From NCBI RefSeq assembly GCF_028689305.1, contig NZ_JAQTWM010000018.1, forward strand, positions 1 through 34,569: a stretch of 34,569 bases of DNA. Reading direction: 5' to 3'. The notes beneath the pieces are model-generated. The model made no database searches. It worked only from the letters and a program-made list of their open reading frames with translations, and was not told where the DNA came from. Source of the DNA: Rhodoferax sp. (lineage in GTDB: Bacteria; Pseudomonadota; Gammaproteobacteria; Burkholderiales; Burkholderiaceae_C). The translations under genes were made by a program, and so were the position numbers. Each line of letters opens with the position of its first letter. Position 1 is the stretch's first letter. Shown here piece by piece: positions 5,789 to 13,593 of the stretch.

Positions 5789-7285
5789 ATGAACACCACC
5801 ACCAACTCCCTCGTCCAGAAGCTCTGGAACTACTGCAACGTGCTGCGCGACGACGGTATGAGCTATGGCGACTATGTGGAGCAGCTCACTTATCTGCTGT
5901 TCCTCAAGATGGCCGACGAGCGTAGCGCGCCGCCCTACAACCAGTCCAGCATCGTGCCCACCGTCTACGCCTGGCCCACGCTGCTGGCAAAGGATGGTGA
6001 CGAGTTGTTTGACCACTACCGCCACCTGTTGGAGAAGCTGGGGCAAGAGAAAGGCACGCTGGGGCTGATCTTCGGCAAGGCACAAAACAAGTTTCAAGAC
6101 CCGGCCAAGCTGCGCCGCGTGATCGTGGATTTGATTGGCGCCGAGACCTGGACCATTCTGGGTGCCGACGTAAAAGGCGATGCGTATGAGGGCTTGCTGG
6201 AGAAAAACGCCCAAGACACCAAGAGTGGCGCGGGCCAATACTTCACGCCGCGTGCACTCATCCAGGCGATGGTGGACTGCATTGCCCCGCAGCCCGGTGA
6301 GCGCATCACCGACCCGGCCTGCGGCACGGGTGGCTTCTTGTTCACAGCACACAACTACATCACGGCGCACAACAAAAGCCTGACGCGCGAGCAGCTTAAG
6401 CACCTGAAAGAAAAAGCTTTCACGGGGTATGAGCTGGTGCAGGGCACGGCGCGCGTGTGCGCCATGAACATGATGCTGCACGGCATTGGCTCTGAAAAAT
6501 CCGTGCCCGTGGTGGTGGGCGATGCACTGGCCGCCGACCCCGGCGAGCGCTTTGAGGTGGTGTTGGCCAATCCGCCGTTTGGCAAAAAGAGCAGCACCGT
6601 CATCGTGGGCGAAGACGGCCGCACCAGCACCGAGAAAGACACCATTGAGCGCGACGACTTCTGGGCCACCACCAGCAACAAGCAGCTCAACTTTGTGCAG
6701 CACATCAAGACCCTGCTGGCCACCCACGGCCGCGCGGCCGTGGTGCTGCCGGACAACGTGCTGTTTGAAGGCGGGGCGGGCGAGACCATCCGCAAAAAGC
6801 TGCTGCACGAGTGCGATGTGCACACGCTCCTTCGTCTGCCCACCGGCCTGTTCTACGCCCAGGGTGTGAAGGCCAACGTGCTGTTCTTTGAGAAAAAGGG
6901 TGCCAGTGAAACACCGTGGACCCGGCAGTTGTGGATTTACGACCTGCGTACCAACAAACACTTCACCCTCAAGACCAACCCGCTCACGCGGGCGGACCTG
7001 AATGAGTTTGTGGCGCTGTACCAGGCCGGCAATCGCCACCGGCGCCAAGCCACGTGGTCACCCGAGAAGCCGGATGGCCGCTGGCGCGCCTACAGCTATG
7101 ACGAACTGGTGGCGCGCGACAAGACCAGCCTGGACATTTTCTGGCTCAAGGACGAGAGCCTGGCCGACAGCGACAACCTGCCTGCACCAAGTGTGATCGC
7201 TCAGGAGATTGTGGAAGACCTGCAGGCGGCGCTGGAGCAGTTCAAGCTGATCGCCGCCGATCTGACTGAAAATGCTATTGATTAG
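5789..7285 (+). CDS. hsdM: Type I restriction-modification methyltransferase subunit, orphan
   Basis: The product has 498 residues from ATG 5789; a TTG three codons upstream is possible. The N-terminal helical HsdM domain (LVQKLWNYCNVLRDDGMSYG, then LTYLLFLKMADE) precedes the N6-adenine methyltransferase core. The SAM-binding motif DPACGTGGF is at about 175-183 and the catalytic NPPFG at about 261-265. A QYFTPRALI segment and C-terminal helices are also typical, and the length is normal. HsdM methylates adenine only when bound to the specificity subunit HsdS, but no hsdS or hsdR is present on either side: upstream is a toxin-antitoxin pair and downstream an amidohydrolase. The stop TAG lies at the edge of repeat copy C. 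It is either a remnant or acts with an unlinked HsdS. Confidence 0.88.
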   Translation: MNTTTNSLVQKLWNYCNVLRDDGMSYGDYVEQLTYLLFLKMADERSAPPYNQSSIVPTVYAWPTLLAKDGDELFDHYRHLLEKLGQEKGTLGLIFGKAQNKFQDPAKLRRVIVDLIGAETWTILGADVKGDAYEGLLEKNAQDTKSGAGQYFTPRALIQAMVDCIAPQPGERITDPACGTGGFLFTAHNYITAHNKSLTREQLKHLKEKAFTGYELVQGTARVCAMNMMLHGIGSEKSVPVVVGDALAADPGERFEVVLANPPFGKKSSTVIVGEDGRTSTEKDTIERDDFWATTSNKQLNFVQHIKTLLATHGRAAVVLPDNVLFEGGAGETIRKKLLHECDVHTLLRLPTGLFYAQGVKANVLFFEKKGASETPWTRQLWIYDLRTNKHFTLKTNPLTRADLNEFVALYQAGNRHRRQATWSPEKPDGRWRAYSYDELVARDKTSLDIFWLKDESLADSDNLPAPSVIAQEIVEDLQAALEQFKLIAADLTENAID

Positions 7286-7333
7286 ATAGCTTCTTGCGCA
7301 AATTTCACGCGGGTTACATGCCGATTTGATTCA
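7276..7333 (+). repeat. Dispersed repeat copy C at the end of hsdM
   Basis: GATAGCTTCTTGCGCA, a short spacer, then GCGGGTTACATGCCGATTTGATT. It is a diverged copy of the repeat at 2995, here supplying the hsdM stop codon (TAG 7283-7285) and filling most of the gap to the next gene. It may mark the place where hsdS and following genes were lost. Confidence 0.6.
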
Positions 7334-7343
7334 TAGTGCAGAC

Positions 7344-8390
7344 ATGAAAACCTTCTACAACCACCTGCACGCCCGGCACCAGGGCAAAGTCGAAATGTTC
7401 CGTGGCGCCCTGGTGCCGTGTTTTGAAGTACCGGCGCGGGTTGACCATGTGCTGGCAGAGTTGACACATCGCCAGCTCGGCAGTGTACGCCCGCCGCAGG
7501 TGTTTGATGACCAGGCCTTGCTGGCCGTGCACAGCCAGCGTTATCTGGCCTTTCTGCGCACGGCCTGGGCGCAGTGGCTGGCGCTGGACCCAGCCAATGC
7601 GGACAGGGACATCCTCCCTTCCGTGTGGCCCACGCGCACCTTTCGCACCGACATCGAGCCCGACAACTTCGCCGCCAAGGTCGGTCTGTATTCCTACGAT
7701 GCCGGCACACCCTTCACCGCCGGCACCTGGGTAGCGGCGCGTGCTGGCGCCGACTGTGCGCTGAGCGCGGCGCAGCAGGTGTTGGCGGGCGACCGCGCGA
7801 CCTTTGCGCTGAGCCGCCCGCCCGGCCACCATGCGGGCGCCGATTTTTTTGGCGGCTACTGCTTCCTCAACAACGCCGCGTTGGCCGCGCAGTACCTGTG
7901 CGATGGCGGCTTGGCCAAGGTGGCGGTGCTCGATATCGACTACCACCATGGCAACGGCACGCAGGCCATCTTCTACGACCGGCCCGACGTGTTCTTTGCC
8001 AGCATCCACGGCGACCCGCGCACCGAATACCCGTTCTATCTGGGGCATGCCGACGAGACCGGTGCGGGTGCGGGTGAAGGTGCCAACCTCAACCTGCCGT
8101 TGCCGCGCGGTACGGACTACCGCCACTGGGCCGCCGCGCTGGACACCGCACTGGCACGCATCCAGCAGTTTGGCGCCCAGGCCCTGGTGGTGTCGCTGGG
8201 CATGGACACCTTTGCCGGCGACCCAATCTCGGGCTTCAAGCTTCAGACAGGCGACTACCTGCGTGTGGGCGAAGACTTGGCCCGCGCGCAGCTGCCCACG
8301 GTGTTTGTGTTTGAAGGGGGTTATGCCGTGGCTGAAGTGGGTGTGAATGCCGTGAATGTGTTGCAGGGTTTCTGGCAGACCACGGCTTGA
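7344..8390 (+). CDS. aphA: Acetylpolyamine amidohydrolase (class II histone-deacetylase family)
   Basis: The product has 348 residues from ATG 7344. The zinc site and active site of the deacetylase superfamily are intact: RPPGHH (H162, H163), DIDYHHGNGT (ligands D199 and H201), GMDTF (D288) and EGGY (Y327). The residues have a constant offset of four from the numbering I recall for the Mycoplana acetylpolyamine amidohydrolase (H158/H159, D195, H197, D284, Y323), and the N-terminal segment GKVEMFRGALVPCFEVPAR also fits that family. The enzyme hydrolyses N-acetylated polyamines such as acetylputrescine in the cytoplasm. The gene stands alone, with no ribosome binding site of note. Acetoin-utilisation-type deacetylase is the less likely alternative. 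Confidence 0.85.
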   Translation: MKTFYNHLHARHQGKVEMFRGALVPCFEVPARVDHVLAELTHRQLGSVRPPQVFDDQALLAVHSQRYLAFLRTAWAQWLALDPANADRDILPSVWPTRTFRTDIEPDNFAAKVGLYSYDAGTPFTAGTWVAARAGADCALSAAQQVLAGDRATFALSRPPGHHAGADFFGGYCFLNNAALAAQYLCDGGLAKVAVLDIDYHHGNGTQAIFYDRPDVFFASIHGDPRTEYPFYLGHADETGAGAGEGANLNLPLPRGTDYRHWAAALDTALARIQQFGAQALVVSLGMDTFAGDPISGFKLQTGDYLRVGEDLARAQLPTVFVFEGGYAVAEVGVNAVNVLQGFWQTTA

Positions 8391-8692
8391 CGCAGGTCGC
8401 AGCGGCAGGAAGGGTGGGTCATGCTGGCAAGCGAGCCTTGGAAGGCAGTCATTGGCGGAAAAGCGGGAAAGTATTTTTACTAGAGGAAACCCTGAGGGGA
8501 AGACCGCTAAAGTCCCGCAAATTTTGCATCGTAATAAATGGCGTCAGGGTTACTACCCGGTTTTTGAAAAAACCAAGGGATAACCCTTGCTTGACAGGAA
8601 AGTTACGTCAGTTTTCTGTCAGTGGCTTCCATAACATTCGACCCCAGCGCCCGTCGAGGTGCTTTCTTTCAAACTAGACTGGAGATATCAAT
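8391..8692 (+). promoter_or_regulatory. Gene-free leader with a chain of inverted repeats upstream of the MHS symporter
   Basis: No convincing gene lies in these 302 bases. An outer pair GCGGGA (8463-8468)/TCCCGC (8513-8518) encloses small hairpins AGTA-TTTT-TACT (8470-8481) and CCC-TGA-GGG (8490-8498). Then follow GGGT-TACT-ACCC (8547-8558), GGTTTTT-GA-AAAAACC (8559-8574), CAAGGG-ATAA-CCCTTG (8574-8589) and TGACAGGAAA/TTTTCTGTCA (8592-8621, one mismatch). A TTGACA at 8591-8596 could be a -35 box, but no good -10 is at 17 bases. GGAG at 8681-8684 is the ribosome binding site. A structured leader or a multi-site operator are both possible. Confidence 0.4.
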
Positions 8693-10351
8693 ATGGCAAC
8701 TGCAGTGGCCGCACGGCCCATGACGCCTGAAGAGAGGAAAGTGATCTTCGCTTCATCCTTGGGTACGGTTTTTGAGTGGTATGACTTTTACCTTTACGGC
8801 TCACTCGCAGCCATTATTGCCAAGCAGTTCTTCAGTGGTCTGGATGCGGGCTCGGCCTTCATTTTTGCGCTGTTGGCGTTTGCTGCCGGCTTCATCGTGC
8901 GTCCTTTTGGCGCGTTGGTGTTTGGCCGTCTGGGGGACATGATTGGTCGTAAATACACCTTCCTGGTGACCATTTTGATCATGGGTTTGTCCACCTTCAT
9001 CGTGGGCATCTTGCCGAACTACGCCAGCATTGGTGTGGCTGCGCCGGTGATCCTGATCGCCCTGCGCATGTTGCAAGGCCTGGCACTGGGTGGTGAGTAT
9101 GGTGGTGCGGCAACCTATGTGGCCGAGCACGCTCCTCAGGGCAAGCGTGGCGCTTACACCTCCTGGATTCAGACCACGGCCACTTTGGGCCTGATGCTGA
9201 GCCTGATGGTGATTCTGGGTACACAAACAGTCCTGGGCCCGGTTGTGTTTGCCGACTGGGGCTGGCGTGTTCCGTTCATCGTGTCCATTCTGCTGTTGGC
9301 TGTGTCCGTGTGGATCCGCTTGAGCATGAACGAGTCTCCGGCTTTTGCCAAGATGAAGGCTGAAGGCAAGACCTCCAAGGCGCCCTTGTCCGAGTCTTTT
9401 GGTCAGTGGAAAAACCTGAAGATCGTGATTTTGGCCTTGATCGGTTTGACCGCTGGTCAGGCTGTGGTGTGGTATTCGGGCCAGTTCTACGCGTTGTTCT
9501 TCCTGACCCAGGCACTGAAGGTGGATGGCCCCACAGCCAACATTTTTGTGGCAGTTTCCCTGATCATCGGCACACCTTTCTTCATCTTGTTTGGCGCCTG
9601 GTCTGACAAGATTGGCCGCAAGCCCATCATCATGGCGGGGTGTCTGCTGGCTGTTGTGACTTATTTCCCGGTGTTCACCGCCCTGACCAAGGCCGCTAAC
9701 CCGGCACTGGCCGAAGCGCAAGCCAAGAACAAGGTGACCGTCACCGCTGATCCGGCCGAATGCTCCTTCCAGTTCAACCCCACTGGCACGGTCAAGTTCA
9801 CCAGCTCCTGCGACATCGCCAAGCAAGTGCTGGCTGGCTCGTCTGTGAGTTATGACAACCTGCAGGGCACTGCCGGCACACCAGCCAAGATCAAGATTGG
9901 TGAAGTCGAGATCCAGAGTTATGCCTCCAAGGGTCTGCCTGCTGACGAAGCCAAGAAGAAAGATGGCGAATTCAAGAAGGCTGTGGCTGAGGCCTTGAAG
10001 GCGGCTGGTTACCCGAGCAAAGCCGATCCGGCACGTATCGACAAAGTCATGGTGATTGCGATCCTGACTTACCTCGTGATCCTGGTGACCATGGTGTATG
10101 GCCCGATTGCTGCCATGCTGGTGGAACTGTTCCCGACCCGCATTCGTTACACATCCATGTCGCTGCCGTATCACATTGGTAACGGCTGGTTCGGCGGCTT
10201 GCTGCCCACTACCGCATTCGCTATCGTGGCGCAGACCGGCAATATGTACAACGGCTTGTGGTATCCGATCATCGTGGCGGGTATGACGTTTGTGGTTGGC
10301 ATGTTGTTTGTCAAGGAAACCAAGGACGTGGATATCTACGCCAACGACTGA
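8693..10351 (+). CDS. MHS-family (major facilitator) metabolite:H+ symporter with large periplasmic insertion
   Basis: The protein has 552 residues. It begins with the hallmark SSLGTVFEWYDFYLYGS of the MHS family, followed by GRLGDMIGRKY (loop 2-3 motif), RMLQGLALGGEYGGA and, in the second half, SDKIGRKP and ELFPTRIRYTSMS. Family members import organic acids, shikimate, proline/betaine or similar solutes with protons; the substrate here cannot be read. Residues about 332-449 form an unusual hydrophilic insertion with two cysteines (AECSF, SSCDI), between a likely TM9 (MAGCLLAVVTYFPVF) and TM10 (VMVIAILTYLVILV), hence on the periplasmic side. A structured leader precedes it and a strong terminator follows. 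Confidence 0.85.
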   Translation: MATAVAARPMTPEERKVIFASSLGTVFEWYDFYLYGSLAAIIAKQFFSGLDAGSAFIFALLAFAAGFIVRPFGALVFGRLGDMIGRKYTFLVTILIMGLSTFIVGILPNYASIGVAAPVILIALRMLQGLALGGEYGGAATYVAEHAPQGKRGAYTSWIQTTATLGLMLSLMVILGTQTVLGPVVFADWGWRVPFIVSILLLAVSVWIRLSMNESPAFAKMKAEGKTSKAPLSESFGQWKNLKIVILALIGLTAGQAVVWYSGQFYALFFLTQALKVDGPTANIFVAVSLIIGTPFFILFGAWSDKIGRKPIIMAGCLLAVVTYFPVFTALTKAANPALAEAQAKNKVTVTADPAECSFQFNPTGTVKFTSSCDIAKQVLAGSSVSYDNLQGTAGTPAKIKIGEVEIQSYASKGLPADEAKKKDGEFKKAVAEALKAAGYPSKADPARIDKVMVIAILTYLVILVTMVYGPIAAMLVELFPTRIRYTSMSLPYHIGNGWFGGLLPTTAFAIVAQTGNMYNGLWYPIIVAGMTFVVGMLFVKETKDVDIYAND

Positions 10352-10402
10352 GTGTTTTAGATTCGACACACCGGGCCACGTGGCCTGGTGCGTGGTGACC
10401 GG

Positions 10403-10428
10403 GGCCCTCCACGCGAGGGCCTTTTTTT
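10403..10428 (+). terminator. Rho-independent terminator after the MHS symporter
   Basis: GGCCCTC-CACGC-GAGGGCC is a perfect 7-bp GC-rich stem followed by seven T residues, 51 bases after the symporter stop. It separates the symporter from the small membrane peptide gene. Confidence 0.92.
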
Positions 10429-10466
10429 GCCCCCTTCATGCGGGGCTATTTCTCAAGGTATTTGAT

Positions 10467-10631
10467 ATGTGGAAAATTGTTGTGGCTTTTGTGGTGTTTG
10501 CCGGCTTGGCGATCCTGATGTTGAGCAAGGGGGGCAATATTGATATGGGGGGTGAGAAGCACGGTGCCGAAGCCACTCATGCACCCGAAGCGGCCGCATC
10601 TGCATCAGCGCCAGTCAGCGCCGCAAAATAG
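10467..10631 (+). CDS. Small single-pass membrane protein, function unknown
   Basis: This is a 54-residue peptide starting at ATG 10467, with AAGG 8-9 bases upstream. Residues 2-19 (WKIVVAFVVFAGLAILML) form one hydrophobic segment after a short N-terminus. A Gly-rich turn, charged residues (GGEKHGAEATH) and an Ala/Ser/Pro tail (APEAAASASAPVSAAK) follow. The length, start site and position directly after a strong terminator support a real gene, but I do not recognise the family. The first residues and the polar tail suggest a membrane-anchored peptide with the tail outside or inside undetermined. Confidence 0.55.
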   Translation: MWKIVVAFVVFAGLAILMLSKGGNIDMGGEKHGAEATHAPEAAASASAPVSAAK

Positions 10632-10711
10632 CGCTTGCATGGGGCTGCTGGCTGGCGTGAGGAAGGGTATTTCCGTAGTGGTTTGAGAGATTCAAATACT
10701 AGAATTTGCGC

Positions 10712-11194
10712 ATGAAATACGTCAAGACAGAGCTCGGCCAACAGGCTTTCAAGGCCCGTTCTGCGCTGTTGTCGTCGCGCCAGCGCGCGGCGTTTATTCT
10801 GTTTGATGGGATCAAGTCGCACGAACAGGTGCTTGCCGCGACGGCGGGCATGGGTATCACGGCAGAAGATATCGCCTACTTGCTGCGCGAGGGCTTGATC
10901 GCCGAGGTACCGGGAGCCCGTGCGTCAAGCGCATCCAGTGACCCTGTGGTGAATGAGGCGCAGCCCACCACACCCCCTGCCCCGGAGCCGGACAAGACAC
11001 CTCAGCAGCGTTACGCTGCCGCCATGCCTTTGGCGACCAAGGTCACTGCCAGCCTGGGCCTGCGCGGGTTCAGGCTGAATCTCGCGGTAGAGGCGGCGAG
11101 TGGTTACGACGACCTGCTCGCGCTACTTCCAAGAATACAGGAAGCAGCAGGCGAGAAGACCTGCGTGGATCTTGAGCGCGCCCTCAAGTATTGA
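10712..11194 (+). CDS. Conserved-looking hypothetical cytoplasmic protein
   Basis: The product has 160 residues from ATG 10712, in frame with a TTG two codons upstream. The first ~65 residues (KARSALLSSRQRAAFILFDG, then ITAEDIAYLLREGLIAEV) look like a small winged-helix-like domain. A Pro/Ala/Ser linker (about 68-97) joins it to a helical C-terminal part ending in KTCVDLERALKY. No catalytic motif is visible. It lies 96 bases upstream of the phosphoesterase-kinase pair on the same strand, so it may belong to that signalling operon. No function is assigned. Confidence 0.65.
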   Translation: MKYVKTELGQQAFKARSALLSSRQRAAFILFDGIKSHEQVLAATAGMGITAEDIAYLLREGLIAEVPGARASSASSDPVVNEAQPTTPPAPEPDKTPQQRYAAAMPLATKVTASLGLRGFRLNLAVEAASGYDDLLALLPRIQEAAGEKTCVDLERALKY

Positions 11195-11290
11195 TTTCAG
11201 ACACCCGACCCGGATGGACTCGGCCCTGCAAAACGAGGGCGTCGTCTGTTTGCGTCCGATGATGGGTGCTTACTTACACAAGGAGGCTGC

Positions 11291-12043
11291 ATGAAATTGG
11301 CTTTGTTGTCCGATATTCACGCCAACTTTCAAGCTCTGGAGGCCTGCCTTGAGCACGCCGAATCTGCTGGTGCACGGCAATTTGCTTTCCTGGGAGATCT
11401 GGTGGGTTATGGTGCTGACCCGGTGGCCGTGATCGACAAGGTGCGTGACCTGGTGGCACAAGGTGCCCTGGTGGTCAAGGGCAACCACGACGCCATGGCG
11501 GTGACACCTCCGGTTGACGCCAAACATCTCGGCAACAGCACGGCGCAGTGGACTTGCGCGCAACTGGATGCGCAGCAAAAAGATTTTCTGGACAAACTGC
11601 CGCTGACTCTCCAGTACCAAGCCGTTTTACTGGTACATGCCAGCCTGGATGGTCCGGCGTTGTGGCGCTACGTTTCTGACCAGCGTGCGGCGACCGCCAG
11701 TATGGATGCCGGTGCCGCCTGGCCGGATGTTCGTTACATTTTTGGCGGACATGTCCATCTGCAGACTCTGTATTACGGTGGTATGGGGGCAAGTCTGATG
11801 AAATTTGAACCCACACCTGGCATCGCGGTACCTGTTCCAAGACACCGGCGCTGGTTGGCCACCATTGGCTCGGTTGGGCAGCCGCGAGATGGTAACCCGC
11901 AGGCCATGTACGCCATGTTTGACACCGACAAGCTGCAGTTGACCTTTCATCGGGTGGACTACGATTACCAGGCGGCGGCCACCGCGATTCGTCGCGCGGG
12001 CTTGCCGGTCTTTTTTGCCGATCGACTGGAGAGGGGACAATGA
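11291..12043 (+). CDS. Calcineurin-like metallophosphoesterase
   Basis: The product has 250 residues with a strong Shine-Dalgarno AGGAGG (11281-11286). All metallophosphoesterase signatures are present: SDIHANFQAL (8-17), GDLVGYG (35-41), GNHDA (64-68) and GGHVH (about 154-158). These residues hold two metal ions and hydrolyse phosphoesters. The type resembles YfcE-like/bacterial Metallophos_2 phosphodiesterases; the natural substrate is unknown. The stop overlaps the start of a Ser/Thr kinase gene in an ATGA (12040-12043), so the two are translationally coupled. It may therefore act as a protein phosphatase opposing that kinase, which is an inference from context only. Confidence 0.85.
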   Translation: MKLALLSDIHANFQALEACLEHAESAGARQFAFLGDLVGYGADPVAVIDKVRDLVAQGALVVKGNHDAMAVTPPVDAKHLGNSTAQWTCAQLDAQQKDFLDKLPLTLQYQAVLLVHASLDGPALWRYVSDQRAATASMDAGAAWPDVRYIFGGHVHLQTLYYGGMGASLMKFEPTPGIAVPVPRHRRWLATIGSVGQPRDGNPQAMYAMFDTDKLQLTFHRVDYDYQAAATAIRRAGLPVFFADRLERGQ

Positions 12044-13515
12044 AGTTGCTGGAGCCAGGGGAAGAGCTCGACGGTTTCACCATCGACGAGTGCATCCATT
12101 CCGGAGGGATGGCGCATATCTACCGTGTTCATTACACTGCCGGCGCGCAAGACCCGGGTTTTCCGCTGGCCATGAAAATCCCGCGTATGACGGCGGGTGA
12201 TGGTGCGGAAAACATCGTCAGTTACGAGGTGGAATACCAGATCATGCAGACGGTGGCAGGGTCGCATGTGCCACGTTTTGTCGCGGCCGGTGATCTGGAA
12301 AACGTGCCTTATCTGGTCATGGAATATGTGCAGGGGAAAACGCTCGAACACTGGCTCGACCCTGAACGTTTACCTTCCCCGCAAGAGGTGGCTCGGCTGG
12401 GAGCCGCCGTGGCCACGGGCGTCCATAGTTTGCACCAGCAAAACACGGTCCACCTGGACCTGAAGCCGGCCAATGTCATCATCCGGGATGACGGCAGCGC
12501 CGTGTTGCTGGACTTCGGCTTGTCATGCAACACCTCTTATCCTGATCTGCTGGCCGAACAGTTGCGCAAGGCGGTGGGTTCGCCGATCTGGATTTCCCCG
12601 GAACAGGTGGTGGGTGTGCGAGGTGACCCACGCAGCGACATTTTTGCCATTGGTGTGATGTTGTACCAGTTGGTGACAGGAGAGGCGCCATTTGGCGAGC
12701 CGCAGACGCAGGCTGGACTGCGTCAGCGTCTTTGGATGGACCCGGTTCCTCCGCGCAAGCTCAAGCCTGAATTGCCGGAGTGGTTGCAGGAAATCATCCT
12801 GCGCTGCCTGGAGGCCGAGGCGGCCAAACGTTACCCGTCAGCCGCGCATCTGGCGTTTGACTTGCGCAACCCTGATCAGGTGACGATCACCGAACGTGGC
12901 CGCAATGTCAAGGGCACGGGTTTTGGCACCCACTTCAAGCGCTGGATCAAGGCGGCCGGCATGCACTACCAACCCAGCCCACCGCCGTCGCAGCAGATCG
13001 AAGAGGTACCGATTGTCATGGTGGCGGTACCAAACCGGGACGTGACGGATGCGACGTTGTATTCGTTGCGGCAGGCCGTGGCGCGCTCCATGGGCACCCG
13101 GCCCGGTGCACAGCTGGCCTGTGTCACCGTCATTTCGCCAGGGCTCACCAGTTCATCCAGCGACGAACACAGTGAGACCAGTGTCCATCGCAAACAACTG
13201 GCCGCCTTGCGGCAGTGGGCACAGCCCCTGAACCTCCCTGGCAACCAGATTTCCTTTCAGGTGCTGGAATCGGGAGATGTGGCCCAGGCCCTAGTCAACT
13301 ATGCCAAAGGCAATCATGTCAGTGTGATCGTGATGGGAGCAGCGACCCATGGCCTGTTGACACAACGGTTTGTGGCCACGGTTCCGATCAAGGTGGCCAT
13401 GGATGCCCCGTGCACGGTGATTCTGGTCAAACAGTCCTTGCCCTTTGAACTTCTGGTGGAACAAGCCCAGAAATTGAAGCCGATGTGGAACAAGGACCTG
13501 GACGCGCCGTTCTAG
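12040..13515 (+). CDS. Ser/Thr protein kinase fused to a universal-stress-protein domain
   Basis: The product has 491 residues. Residues about 13-285 are a Hanks-type kinase: glycine loop IHSGGMAHIYR (19-29), ATP lysine K46 (AMKIP), catalytic loop HLDLKPAN (D140, N145), DFG (158-160), SPEQ in place of APE (186-189), SDIFAIGVMLYQLVTGE. The HRD arginine is replaced by leucine, so it is a non-RD kinase and may not need activation-loop phosphorylation. A linker leads to a C-terminal UspA-like alpha/beta domain (about 320-470) ending in VIVMGAATHGLL...PCTVILVK, in which the final Gly-Ser/Thr of the nucleotide motif is degenerate. No membrane segment is present. It overlaps the phosphoesterase gene by 4 bases. 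Confidence 0.87.
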   Translation: MKLLEPGEELDGFTIDECIHSGGMAHIYRVHYTAGAQDPGFPLAMKIPRMTAGDGAENIVSYEVEYQIMQTVAGSHVPRFVAAGDLENVPYLVMEYVQGKTLEHWLDPERLPSPQEVARLGAAVATGVHSLHQQNTVHLDLKPANVIIRDDGSAVLLDFGLSCNTSYPDLLAEQLRKAVGSPIWISPEQVVGVRGDPRSDIFAIGVMLYQLVTGEAPFGEPQTQAGLRQRLWMDPVPPRKLKPELPEWLQEIILRCLEAEAAKRYPSAAHLAFDLRNPDQVTITERGRNVKGTGFGTHFKRWIKAAGMHYQPSPPPSQQIEEVPIVMVAVPNRDVTDATLYSLRQAVARSMGTRPGAQLACVTVISPGLTSSSSDEHSETSVHRKQLAALRQWAQPLNLPGNQISFQVLESGDVAQALVNYAKGNHVSVIVMGAATHGLLTQRFVATVPIKVAMDAPCTVILVKQSLPFELLVEQAQKLKPMWNKDLDAPF

Positions 13516-13593
13516 TCCGCACAGTTTGCGCCGGATATACGCGGGTGAAATCTTGAGACAATGAGATTGAATTCATAAAAGGAGACGGATTTC

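Noticed and set aside
5621..7048. Antisense open frame of 475 residues over hsdM
   Set aside because: Runs opposite a clear methyltransferase gene and shows no recognisable motif.
1..7290. The island considered as a prophage or integrative element
   Set aside because: No integrase, phage structural gene, transposase, tRNA or attachment-site duplication is visible within the window, so the term genomic island is used only loosely.
8430..8520. Match to a c-di-GMP or cobalamin riboswitch
   Set aside because: Some short stretches looked similar, but the conserved tail and core of these classes are missing.
8387..8677. Open frame of 96 residues in the gap before the MHS symporter
   Set aside because: No family resemblance, low-complexity basic composition, no ribosome binding site, and the DNA is full of inverted repeats instead.
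8801..10369. Long antisense open frame of 522 residues over the symporter gene
   Set aside because: It is His/Gln-rich in the way typical of antisense shadows of GC-rich genes, and the sense gene is a clear MHS transporter.
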